Origin: Candidatus Sulfopaludibacter sp. SbA3
GTDB lineage: Bacteria > Acidobacteriota > Terriglobia > 2-12-FULL-54-10
Reading direction: 5' to 3'
DNA length: 5,085 bases
Assembly: GCA_945865705.1 (NCBI GenBank)
Contig: CAMBEY010000217.1
Span: 1 to 5,085 of the forward strand
Both the position numbers and the translations under genes were made by a program. The notes below the pieces were generated by a model. The model was given only the letters and a program-made list of their open reading frames with translations. It had not been told where the DNA came from and ran no database searches. This document shows, in pieces, positions 1 through 5,085 of the stretch; the stretch's first letter is position 1; each line of letters begins with the position of its first letter.

Positions 1-1
1 G

Positions 2-106
2 GTTCCCGTCCACCCAACCCAAAACCCTTTGGCCGTTAGCACAGCAAACTCCCATGCAGCCTTGGCATTTTCCATGCAGCAAGCCTACCACAAGCAAGGG
101 AGTTAA
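2..106 (+). CDS. Possible C-terminal end of a convergent gene cut by the window edge
   Basis: Reading frame 2 of the plus strand is open from the edge for 34 codons to a TAA at 104-106. The peptide begins VPVHPTQNPLAVSTA and ends MQQAYHKQGS. It is of mixed composition and looks plausible as a protein end, but it is too short to identify. Competing minus-strand frames are also open to the edge, for example from an ATG at 75. If it is real, the 152-193 hairpin would lie between two convergent genes. Confidence 0.25.
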   Translation, partial: VPVHPTQNPLAVSTANSHAALAFSMQQAYHKQGS

Positions 107-151
107 GTATATAAGTCCCAAATAAAAGGTGCGAGCGGATCAGAGCAGGCA

Positions 152-193
152 CCGCGACACGGAGCATGGCACTACGCAATGCGAGTGTCGCGG
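152..193 (-). terminator. Possible hairpin at the 3' end of the operon, without a U-tract
   Basis: CCGCGACAC (152-160) and GTGTCGCGG (185-193) are perfect 9-bp inverted copies, and an inner 4-bp stem GCAT/ATGC (164-167/179-182) extends the fold. It starts 22 bases past the pal stop on the minus strand. No T run follows directly (TTTTATT comes about 24 bases later), so it is not a classical intrinsic terminator. It could be an mRNA 3'-end stabiliser or a weak terminator. Confidence 0.4.
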
Positions 194-215
194 GCCAATG
201 AAATCAAGCATTGCA

Positions 216-1016
216 TCACATGCCGCAGTTGGTGCAGATCAGATGAGCGCGGCGGTTCTCCTGGAAGCAGGACTCGCCCTGCTCGGTGCAGAAGGGCTTC
301 TCCTTGCCATAAGTGATCGTCGTGATGCGGTCGCCGGAGATGCCTTGCGAGACCAGGAAGTCTCGCGCGGAGTTGGAGCGCCGGTCGCCGAGGCCGAGGT
401 TGTATGCCACGCTGCCGCGCTCGTCGCAGTGGCCTTCCACCTGCACTGTTACCGTGGGATTATCGCGCAGGAACGCCGCGCTTTTCATCATGGCGCTGCG
501 GCCATCGTCGCGCAGATCAGATTGATCGTAGTCAAAAAACGCATCTTGAATCTCGCGCTCGTAACGCTCGCGCAGAGTGGTCTCGGTGGGTCGCGCGGGT
601 GCTGTTACGGCTGGTGCGGGCGGCGCGGCAGTAACAGTAACTCTCGCCGTTGCTTGCGTGGAGCCGCTGGGGCCGCGTCCAGTGAGTGTGTAAGTGATCG
701 AGTCATTTGGCGTTACCGAGACCGAGCCCTGCCGCTCGACGCGCCCAAAGGCTGGTTGCAGATCAAGGTCCGTTGCGCCCGACGAACTCCAGCGCAGCGT
801 AGCACTCTGCCCGCGCTGAATGGTGGCGGGCTCCACCGTCAGGCTGACTGTGGGTGCGACCTGGCGCGCTGGCTCCGGTACAGGGGGCGGCGTGGCCGTT
901 GCGGCGCGGCGCCGGCAAGCGCCGGATACTGCGACTGCCAATATTAGAATCACCAGTGTTCGATAGCTGGTCTGTTGATTGCTGCCCCGTTTTATCAAAT
1001 GTCTCGTCGATAGCAT
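216..1016 (-). CDS. pal: Pal, peptidoglycan-associated outer-membrane lipoprotein with extra Ig-like domain
   Basis: Outer-membrane lipoprotein that grips peptidoglycan and is the partner of TolB. The 266-residue product has a lipoprotein signal ending at Cys34 (AVSGAC; Ser at -3 is less usual than Leu), then a proline-rich linker at 43-55. An Ig-like beta domain follows at about 56-129 (VSLTVEPATIQRGQSATLRW; ITYTLTGRGPSG), a second Pro/Ala linker, and a C-terminal OmpA-like domain at about 150-260. The peptidoglycan-binding stretch VEGHCDERGSVAYNLGLGDR at 193-212 carries the Asp198-Glu-Arg motif, with Arg212/213 after it. E. coli Pal is about 173 residues; the Ig-like domain accounts for most of the excess. 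The end is odd: Cys243, Cys250 and a final ICTNCGM. The ATG is well supported by GGGAGG at 1024-1029, 7 bases upstream. Confidence 0.96.
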   Translation of the reverse strand: MLSTRHLIKRGSNQQTSYRTLVILILAVAVSGACRRRAATATPPPVPEPARQVAPTVSLTVEPATIQRGQSATLRWSSSGATDLDLQPAFGRVERQGSVSVTPNDSITYTLTGRGPSGSTQATARVTVTAAPPAPAVTAPARPTETTLRERYEREIQDAFFDYDQSDLRDDGRSAMMKSAAFLRDNPTVTVQVEGHCDERGSVAYNLGLGDRRSNSARDFLVSQGISGDRITTITYGKEKPFCTEQGESCFQENRRAHLICTNCGM

Positions 1017-1023
1017 TCCTTAC

Positions 1024-1029
1024 CCTCCC
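1024..1029 (-). promoter_or_regulatory. Strong Shine-Dalgarno GGGAGG for pal
   Basis: On the minus strand GGGAGG sits 7 bases before the ATG at 1016. It fixes the pal start and so the 33-residue lipoprotein signal. It is the best ribosome site in the operon, consistent with Pal being the most abundant subunit in well-studied systems. Confidence 0.75.
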
Positions 1030-1058
1030 TGGTTGATGAACAATACTTGCCGATGGAA

Positions 1059-1265
1059 CTAAGCTGGCCCAATCTGACTAAAAGAACTCACTGCGAAAAT
1101 GCTCGCTCGCATTGCTTCCAATTGTTCGATGACCGAGGCCCCGACCGTTGGCGGAGGCGGTGGTGGAGGCGGCGGTGGAGGAACTGATCGGCGGCAACCG
1201 CTTGCGGTCAACGCTATGAATAATAGCAGAACTCCTGCCGCGAATTTTGAACGGCGCATGACCAT
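1059..1265 (-). CDS. Small putative lipoprotein with an 11-proline run, between tolB and pal
   Basis: I do not recognise a named family. The 68-residue product starts with basic residues (MVMRRSK), has a hydrophobic stretch (AAGVLLLFIALTA) and a lipobox-like SGC, so Cys24 would be lipidated. Then come RRSV, 11 prolines (codons at 1149-1181), and a 29-residue tail containing a probable short helix (SVIEQLEAMRASIFAV). ATG 1265 is chosen because AGGAAG lies at 1274-1279, 8 bases upstream. An ATG at 1259 and a TTG at 1304 are alternatives. Its beginning resembles that of Pal next door: both have a lipoprotein signal, Cys-Arg-Arg, prolines and then PTV. It may therefore be the remnant of a duplicated pal that lost its Ig-like and OmpA domains, or a genuine small envelope lipoprotein. 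The other minus-strand frames between it and pal show no continuation of Pal, so a simple frameshift does not explain it. Confidence 0.55.
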   Translation of the reverse strand: MVMRRSKFAAGVLLLFIALTASGCRRSVPPPPPPPPPPPTVGASVIEQLEAMRASIFAVSSFSQIGPA

Positions 1266-1346
1266 TCCGTTATCTTCCTTCGACTTCAGACGTATGTTAT
1301 TCAAACATCCCGCTCGCCGTATACCGGGTAGTAACTCTGCTCACAG

Positions 1347-2693
1347 TTAGCGGCTCGACCACACCGGCTCGGTGTTCTCACCCTGAAATGTCAACTGGCG
1401 GAGCCGCGTGCCGTCAGCGAGCATAGAGAAAATTTGTGGCTTGCCGGTGCGATTGGATTGAAAAACAATCTGGCGATTATCGGGCGACCAACTGGGATGC
1501 TCATTGCGCCCGATTCCACGCGTTAACTGCACCAATTGTTTCGTAGCCACATCCATCAGATAGATATCGTAAGCCCCATCGCGGTTCCAGGTAAAGGCCA
1601 ACAATCGTCCATTGGGTGACCAGGCTGGATCAAGCGCCTGCGTGCCGCCCTGGACGAGCTGGGTGACGTCGGCGCCCTCGCTATCCATCATGTAGATCAT
1701 CGGGTGGCCGCCGCGGTCGGAGACAAACGCTATCTGCGCGCCAGTCTTGGGATTCCATGCGGGCTGGATATCCACGGCGCGAGCGAAGGTCAGCCGTTTC
1801 GAATTGTTGCCGCGCAAGTCGCCGAGATAGATTTCCGGATCACCGGTTACCGAAGAAGTGAAAGCCAGCTTGGTGCCGTCGGGCGACCATGTCGGCGTGG
1901 TGTTCAGCCCTTTGCGATTGAAGAACGCCAGCGGCTGCCGCGTCAACAGCGACATCACCATGATGTCCGGGTTCTTCTTCGCGTAAGTAGTGAACGCAAT
2001 CTGAGTGCCGTCCACGGAGATGGCCGGCGTCAGCGAGATGGAGTTCAGCCGGGTGATCTGTTCCTGGTTCATGCCGTCGTAATCCATCATCCAGATTTCT
2101 TTCACCTGTGGATTCACGCGGCGCACATAGGCGATGCGGCTTTCGGCGATGCCGGGCACGCCGCCGCCGAGGCGGAGGATAATTTCATTGGCGAACTTGT
2201 GCGCCACGGCCCGGATGGATTTCTCATTGGCGGGTTCCGTATAGCGACGCGCCAGGACAATGGACTGTTGCGGGTTGCGCGAATCGAGCAGCCAGCCTTC
2301 AATTGTCAGTTGCTCGCCGGCGCGCGCGGCATTGCCCATTACCAGCATGTGCGCGTTGGCCGGCGCGGCGCTCCATTGGCCGAGGTCGAGACCCGTGGGG
2401 CGCGAGGGACTAGCCTTGGGGTAAAAACTCTTGCTGACAAGGTCCACGATGCCTGAGTTTTCAAGATCGCTCCACAGCACGGTGTCGAATACGCGCACTA
2501 GCGAAGTGTCGCCCGCGGCACCCGGATTTGCCACCGCGTAGAAATTGGGCACGGCCAGCCGCGTCTTCTCAACGCCAATGCCGGTGCCGGTGCGGATCAT
2601 GTCGTCCTGCGCCGCCGCAGGCTGGGCGAACAATCCAAGCGCGGCAAGCGCGATCAACGCCAGGGTTGATCGAATGATGGCTTTAGTTCGCAA
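1347..2693 (-). CDS. tolB: TolB, periplasmic beta-propeller of the Tol-Pal system
   Basis: Periplasmic protein that binds Pal at the outer membrane and is released by TolA. The 448-residue product (E. coli about 430) has a Sec signal peptide with hydrophobic core at about residues 9-23 and likely cleavage after PAAA, about residue 28. The TolB N-terminal domain covers about 32-165, and a six-bladed propeller of PD40/WD40-like repeats follows. Repeat signatures begin near 222 (TPAISVDGTQIAF), 266 (TPTWSPDGTKLAF), 310 (QPAWNPKTGAQIAF), 355 (DPAWSPNGRLLAF) and 399 (HPSWSPDNRQIVF), plus an earlier blade near 187; EPVWSS at the end probably closes the ring. The start is a TTG at 2693 with AGGAAG at 2703-2708, 9 bases upstream. 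The next Met is residue 32, after the signal peptide, so the rare start is needed. Confidence 0.97.
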   Translation of the reverse strand: MRTKAIIRSTLALIALAALGLFAQPAAAQDDMIRTGTGIGVEKTRLAVPNFYAVANPGAAGDTSLVRVFDTVLWSDLENSGIVDLVSKSFYPKASPSRPTGLDLGQWSAAPANAHMLVMGNAARAGEQLTIEGWLLDSRNPQQSIVLARRYTEPANEKSIRAVAHKFANEIILRLGGGVPGIAESRIAYVRRVNPQVKEIWMMDYDGMNQEQITRLNSISLTPAISVDGTQIAFTTYAKKNPDIMVMSLLTRQPLAFFNRKGLNTTPTWSPDGTKLAFTSSVTGDPEIYLGDLRGNNSKRLTFARAVDIQPAWNPKTGAQIAFVSDRGGHPMIYMMDSEGADVTQLVQGGTQALDPAWSPNGRLLAFTWNRDGAYDIYLMDVATKQLVQLTRGIGRNEHPSWSPDNRQIVFQSNRTGKPQIFSMLADGTRLRQLTFQGENTEPVWSSR

Positions 2694-2702
2694 TGTGGAT
2701 TT

Positions 2703-2708
2703 CTTCCT
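2703..2708 (-). promoter_or_regulatory. Ribosome binding site AGGAAG deciding the TTG start of tolB
   Basis: On the minus strand AAAGGAAG lies 9 bases before the TTG at 2693. There is no ATG or GTG nearby that keeps the signal peptide, so this site supports the TTG start. Confidence 0.65.
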
Positions 2709-2721
2709 TTCACTTCAGTTG

Positions 2722-2798
2722 TCATCTCGAGCGCAGCGAGGGACCTGCTTCTCGGCTCAGGCGAATCAAAAGCAGATTCTTCGCTTCGCTCAGAATGA
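2722..2798. repeat. 77-bp imperfect inverted repeat (REP/MITE-like, GAGCG-AGCGA type)
   Basis: The left arm 2722-2750 and the right arm 2770-2798 (29 bases each) are reverse complements at 22 of 29 positions, separated by a 19-base loop. Each arm contains the core GAGCGnAGCGA. Read on the minus strand it could fold into a long hairpin in the mRNA just ahead of tolB. From memory, repeats with this core, whose chance translations read like SSRAQRGTCF and RFAQN, are common between genes in Acidobacteria and some other phyla. The wide distribution is recall; the inverted-repeat structure is seen directly. Confidence 0.8.
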
Positions 2799-2833
2799 GA
2801 ACCTAAAAAACATGAAACACAAACGCTGAAAGC

Positions 2834-3730
2834 CTAGCGCTTGAAGTCGAACCAGAACTCGACGGTGACGCTCGATCCCGTGTATCCCGGCGGCAGCGGC
2901 AACATCGGGCTGGAGTCGTACACAGCGCGCAGCACGGAGCGATCGAGCGAGCTGATGCCGCTGGCGGTCGACAGTTGCGGATTAACCACGCGACCGTCGC
3001 GCATAATCTGAAATGAAACGAACACGCGCGGGGCCACGCGGATATTCGGCTCGATGGAACTCTGCAGCCAGTTGTTGCTGATGCGCTGGCGAATCGCCGT
3101 GACGTACGAGCTGTAGCGCGAACCAAAATCCGATCCGCCCACTACGTTGATTCCACCGCTGCCGCCGTCGGTCTGGAACGCGCCGTAGGGGCCTTGCACC
3201 GGGCCGCCCTGCCCGTATGGAATTTCATTGCCAGCCGGCGGCGCATCCACCGGCGGCTTGCGCAGGCGCGCCTCTTGCGTCGGTTGTCCCTTTCCGGTGG
3301 TGGCGACTTCCTTTCGCGGCTTCGGCGGCTCTTCCTTTACTTTCTCCGGCGTCTTCTTCGGCGGTGTTACTTTGGCATTGGTGGAGGGCAGATCGATTGT
3401 CTTCGGATCATCCTGCTTCGGCGGCGCCTTCTGCGCCGGTTTGGGCAGTTCAGGATAGTTCAGTCCTTTGTTCTCTGTCGCCACGGTATTCTGCGTCGCC
3501 ACCTTCGGCGCGGGCAGCGGGATGCTGGCCGAGCTGACCAGACGTACGTTGGCCGTGCCGCCTCCGCCGCTGCGGTCACCCCAGATTTCGCCAGTGCCGC
3601 GAATCAACGTGGCGGCGATGCCCGCCACCGCCAGCGCCACGTGCGCGATGGCGGAGAACATCACGGGACGCTTCAGCATCTCCCGCTCGATCTCCGCATG
3701 ACTCGGCATGTAGGTTGTTGTGGACATCAT
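2834..3730 (-). CDS. tolA: TonB-family energy transducer in the tolA position (TolA-like)
   Basis: Likely the periplasm-spanning link that TolQ-TolR energise and that contacts TolB or Pal. The 298-residue product has a cytoplasmic start, one transmembrane helix at about residues 22-43, a proline/lysine-rich linker at about 70-180, a Gly-rich stretch at about 180-207, and a C-terminal TonB/TolA-type domain at about 208-298. The helix carries Ser26-x3-His30, matching the Ser and His that TonB and TolA use to engage the motor. The C-terminal part has YVTAIRQRISNNW, then FVSFQIMRDGRVVNPQL, then a final TVEFWFDF strand, the usual TonB-C pattern. It lacks the long alanine-rich helix of E. coli TolA (421 residues) and looks more like TonB. 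The gene name therefore rests on its place between tolR and tolB. Two ATGs are possible, 3730 and 3727; a weak GGGCAGG at 3733-3739 does not decide between them. Confidence 0.85.
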   Translation of the reverse strand: MMSTTTYMPSHAEIEREMLKRPVMFSAIAHVALAVAGIAATLIRGTGEIWGDRSGGGGTANVRLVSSASIPLPAPKVATQNTVATENKGLNYPELPKPAQKAPPKQDDPKTIDLPSTNAKVTPPKKTPEKVKEEPPKPRKEVATTGKGQPTQEARLRKPPVDAPPAGNEIPYGQGGPVQGPYGAFQTDGGSGGINVVGGSDFGSRYSSYVTAIRQRISNNWLQSSIEPNIRVAPRVFVSFQIMRDGRVVNPQLSTASGISSLDRSVLRAVYDSSPMLPLPPGYTGSSVTVEFWFDFKR

Positions 3731-3767
3731 TGCCTGCCCGAATCACTTACTTGTTGCTAAAGTCCCA

Positions 3768-4187
3768 CTAACGTCGCTGCCCCGTGGGTTCCGTTACCAT
3801 GCTGATCTGCTCAATGCCCGACTGGCGCAGCTCGTCGATCACCATCGCTACCGTCCCGAAGGGCACGCCCTGGTCGGCGCGCAGAAACACGGAGGGCTGC
3901 TTGTCCTTGCCTGTGCGCGCGAGCACTTTGCCCCCCAGATCGTGGATGTTCACCGCATCATTGCCCAGGAATAGCCGCTCGGCGCGGTCGATGCTGACCA
4001 CCATGCGCTCCTGCGAGATCTCGCGCACGGTGCGCGTCTTGGGCACGCTGAGGTCGATGCCGGACTGCAGCACCGGCGCAGTCAGCATGAAGATGATCAG
4101 CAGGACCAGCAACACGTCCACGAAAGGCGTGACATTAATGTCGGAGAGCGAAGATTGCGTTCTGCCCTGTGAGTTAGTGAATGCCAT
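3768..4187 (-). CDS. tolR: TolR, Tol-Pal motor subunit (ExbD/TolR family)
   Basis: Single-pass inner-membrane protein that works with TolQ to couple proton flow to TolA movement. The 139-residue product has the ExbD/TolR plan: a short cytoplasmic N-terminus, one transmembrane helix at about residues 21-41, then a periplasmic domain of about 95 residues. The signature INVTPFVDVLLVLLIIFM is present, and Asp24 matches the essential proton-carrying aspartate of the family. The periplasmic part keeps typical features, including a run around VFLRADQGVPFG and a C-terminal IEQISMVTEP. Length matches E. coli TolR (142). The ATG at 4187 is well supported by GAGG 7 bases upstream and an in-frame stop just before it. 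It lies between tolQ and the tolA/tonB-like gene. ExbD is the alternative family name; context decides for TolR. Confidence 0.95.
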   Translation of the reverse strand: MAFTNSQGRTQSSLSDINVTPFVDVLLVLLIIFMLTAPVLQSGIDLSVPKTRTVREISQERMVVSIDRAERLFLGNDAVNIHDLGGKVLARTGKDKQPSVFLRADQGVPFGTVAMVIDELRQSGIEQISMVTEPTGQRR

Positions 4188-4331
4188 TTTGCAACCTCAA
4201 TGCTGCACTTCAATTCCGTGGGCTCGGCGGACTTCCATTCGGATGCGGGGGGACGGAACTCAGGTTGTACTGGACCAGTATGCAACACGGTATGCAAGAC
4301 GGCACGTGAAGGCTTGCGGCACACTGAATAT
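4188..4331 (-). other. tolQ-tolR intergenic gap with palindrome and tandem repeat
   Basis: This 144-base gap is long for two genes whose products form one complex and which are usually nearly adjacent. An in-frame TGA lies four codons upstream of the tolR ATG, so tolR cannot be extended to fill it, and I see no convincing gene in it. It holds a 13-base palindrome and an overlapping 12-base tandem repeat (listed separately). A GAGG Shine-Dalgarno at 4195-4198 lies 7 bases before the tolR ATG. Confidence 0.6.
4268..4301. repeat. Palindrome TACTGG-A-CCAGTA overlapping a 12-bp tandem repeat
   Basis: Positions 4268-4280 form a perfect 6-bp inverted repeat around one central base. Overlapping its end, GTATGCAACACG (4278-4289) is followed directly by GTATGCAAGACG (4290-4301), identical at 11 of 12 positions. 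The two together could be a regulator binding site or a local duplication. No promoter with good -35 and -10 boxes was found beside it, so the function is unknown. Confidence 0.5.
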
Positions 4332-5057
4332 CTACGAGCTGCTACGGTCCACCGCGTTGAGAAATTCCAGCGAAAAGTTGTCCAGCCGCACGCCCATCTC
4401 ACGCACGCGATTGAGAAACTGGTTATAGGCGATCACCGCCGGGACGGCCACGAACAGGCCCGCCGCCGTGGTGATCAGCGCCTCGGCGATGCCCGGCCCC
4501 ACCGCGCGTATGCTGGCCGCGCCCGCGTTCCCCAGCCCCAGGAACGCTCCCATGATGCCCCAGACCGTGCCAAACAGTCCAACGAAAGGAGCCACCGCAC
4601 CGGCCGTCGCCAGCCAGTTGAGGTTCTGTTCCAGCTCGCTCAGTTGCTGCGTCGCGGCGATCTGCAACGCCCGCGTTACCGAGGCCGGATTGCGCACCGG
4701 CCCGCCGGTGTCCTTCGACTGCGCCATCGCTTCGTGGAAGCCGGCCTCGAACACTGCCTTCAGCGGATGCGGCGGAAAATTGTCGAGCAGCACGTTGAAA
4801 TCGGCCATGGTGCGTGCCTTGCGAAACGCGCTTAGAAATTTTTCGCCCTGCGCCCGCAACGAGCCGAAGCGCTGCCACTTCACATAAATGATGGCCCAGG
4901 AAAGCACCGAGAAGCCGACCAGCAACAGCAAAACAAATTTAGCGACTGGACCGGTCTGCACGAGCAGGTCAAATACGCTGCCCTGTATGGGAGCGGCAGC
5001 CTCGGGAGGAACTTCGGTTTGTAGGAAGAAGAAAAACAAATTCACTGCGTGCACCAC
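4332..5057 (-). CDS. tolQ: TolQ, proton-channel subunit of the Tol-Pal motor (MotA/TolQ/ExbB family)
   Basis: Inner-membrane protein that forms, with TolR, the proton-driven motor energising TolA. The 241-residue product has the family's three-helix layout: TM1 at about residues 38-60, a cytoplasmic segment to about 145, TM2 at about 148-175 and TM3 at about 188-211. TM2 contains GLFGTVWGIM with Thr164, and TM3 contains EALITTAAGLFVAVPA with Thr196/197. Threonines and small residues at these places line the proton path in the family. E. coli TolQ is about 230 residues, so the length fits; the extra residues are N-terminal (about 1-28, with a FFFF run). The start is uncertain: 5057 and 5054 are GTG codons and another GTG lies at 5045, with no convincing ribosome site. 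The frame stays open to the right edge, so the true start could lie outside the window. It heads the visible operon. ExbB is the alternative, but tolB and pal downstream argue for TolQ. Confidence 0.94.
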   Translation of the reverse strand: MVHAVNLFFFFLQTEVPPEAAAPIQGSVFDLLVQTGPVAKFVLLLLVGFSVLSWAIIYVKWQRFGSLRAQGEKFLSAFRKARTMADFNVLLDNFPPHPLKAVFEAGFHEAMAQSKDTGGPVRNPASVTRALQIAATQQLSELEQNLNWLATAGAVAPFVGLFGTVWGIMGAFLGLGNAGAASIRAVGPGIAEALITTAAGLFVAVPAVIAYNQFLNRVREMGVRLDNFSLEFLNAVDRSSS

Positions 5058-5085
5058 CGCCGGGGGAAGACTCAGCTCCCAAAGT

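Larger units (their letters stand above)
2694..2833 (-). other. tolA-tolB intergenic gap carrying an inverted-repeat element
   Basis: This gap of 140 bases between the TonB-like gene and tolB contains no gene I can support. Most of it is the 77-bp inverted-repeat element. Before the element, in transcription order, is a T6 run (2805-2810 read on the minus strand) without a strong stem in front of it, so I do not call a terminator. After it comes an AGGAAG ribosome site for tolB at 2703-2708. Confidence 0.7.

Noticed and set aside
1..75. Minus-strand frame from ATG at 75 open to the left edge
   Set aside because: Only 25 codons, weak ribosome site, a second overlapping frame is equally open, and no signal peptide as CpoB would need.
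52..80. Direct repeat CCATGCAGC at 52-60 and 72-80
   Set aside because: Only two copies of 9 bases near the edge, with no partner structure; could be chance.
176..214. 7-bp inverted repeat GCAATGC / GCATTGC
   Set aside because: Short stem with a 25-base loop that competes with the stronger 9-bp stem at 152-193.
129..947. Long plus-strand open frame opposite pal
   Set aside because: It is antisense to a clear pal gene, rich in Arg/Gly/Ala/Cys as expected of a shadow frame in GC-rich DNA, and shows no domain.
1704..2456. 250-codon plus-strand open frame opposite tolB
   Set aside because: Lies wholly antisense to the well-supported TolB propeller; composition (His, Arg, Ala rich) is that of a shadow frame and no motif was seen.
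2805..2810. T6 run after the tolA-like gene as an intrinsic terminator
   Set aside because: No stable GC-rich stem sits directly before it on the minus strand, and termination would cut off tolB and pal.
2545..2829. Plus-strand open frame across the inverted repeat (contains SSRAQRGTCF)
   Set aside because: Its middle is a chance translation of the repeat element and its first part is antisense to the tolB signal peptide.
3194..3760. Plus-strand open frame opposite the tolA-like gene
   Set aside because: Leu/Arg-rich mirror of the Pro/Lys linker; no signal, domain or ribosome site.
4097..4402. Minus-strand frame bridging tolQ and tolR in another frame
   Set aside because: Overlaps the ends of both conserved genes out of frame, Trp/Arg/Ser rich, no motif; the gap is better described as non-coding.
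4200..4835. Plus-strand open frame opposite tolQ and the tolQ-tolR gap
   Set aside because: Antisense to conserved TolQ helices; low-complexity Arg/His/Ala content with no recognised domain.

Overview
The window reads as one minus-strand operon for the Tol-Pal cell-envelope complex of a diderm (Gram-negative) bacterium. In transcription order, right to left, it carries tolQ, tolR, a TonB/TolA-type energy-transducing protein, tolB, a small proline-rich putative lipoprotein, and pal. All six genes point the same way with gaps of about 37 to 144 bases and no opposing gene between them. The upstream promoter and whatever precedes tolQ lie beyond the right edge.

The likely host is an acidobacterium (Acidobacteriota). 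Three things suggest this: the style of the proteins (a Pal with an extra Ig-like domain between lipid anchor and OmpA domain, and a proline-rich TonB-type protein in the tolA position); moderately high GC; and an inverted-repeat element in the tolA-tolB gap. From memory, related repeats are scattered through acidobacterial and some other genomes. This assignment is inference from recall and no search was possible.

Layout: 1-215 is non-coding or edge sequence downstream of pal. It holds a perfect 9-bp inverted repeat 23 bases past the pal stop and, at the very edge, possibly the last codons of a convergent gene. 216-1016 is pal. 1059-1265 is the small lipoprotein. 1347-2693 is tolB. 2694-2833 is a gap with a 77-bp imperfect inverted repeat. 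2834-3730 is the tolA/tonB-like gene. 3768-4187 is tolR. 4188-4331 is an unusually long tolQ-tolR gap with a palindrome and a 12-bp tandem repeat. 4332-5057 is tolQ.

How they work together, from known biology of the family: TolQ and TolR form a proton-driven inner-membrane motor that energises TolA, which spans the periplasm. TolB is a periplasmic beta-propeller that cycles on and off the outer-membrane lipoprotein Pal, which binds peptidoglycan. The system pulls in the outer membrane during division and maintains envelope integrity. The core of this window is well-known biology. The parts that merit a second look are the extra small lipoprotein between tolB and pal, the cysteine-rich tail of Pal, and the structured intergenic gaps. 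I did not find an undescribed multi-gene system.
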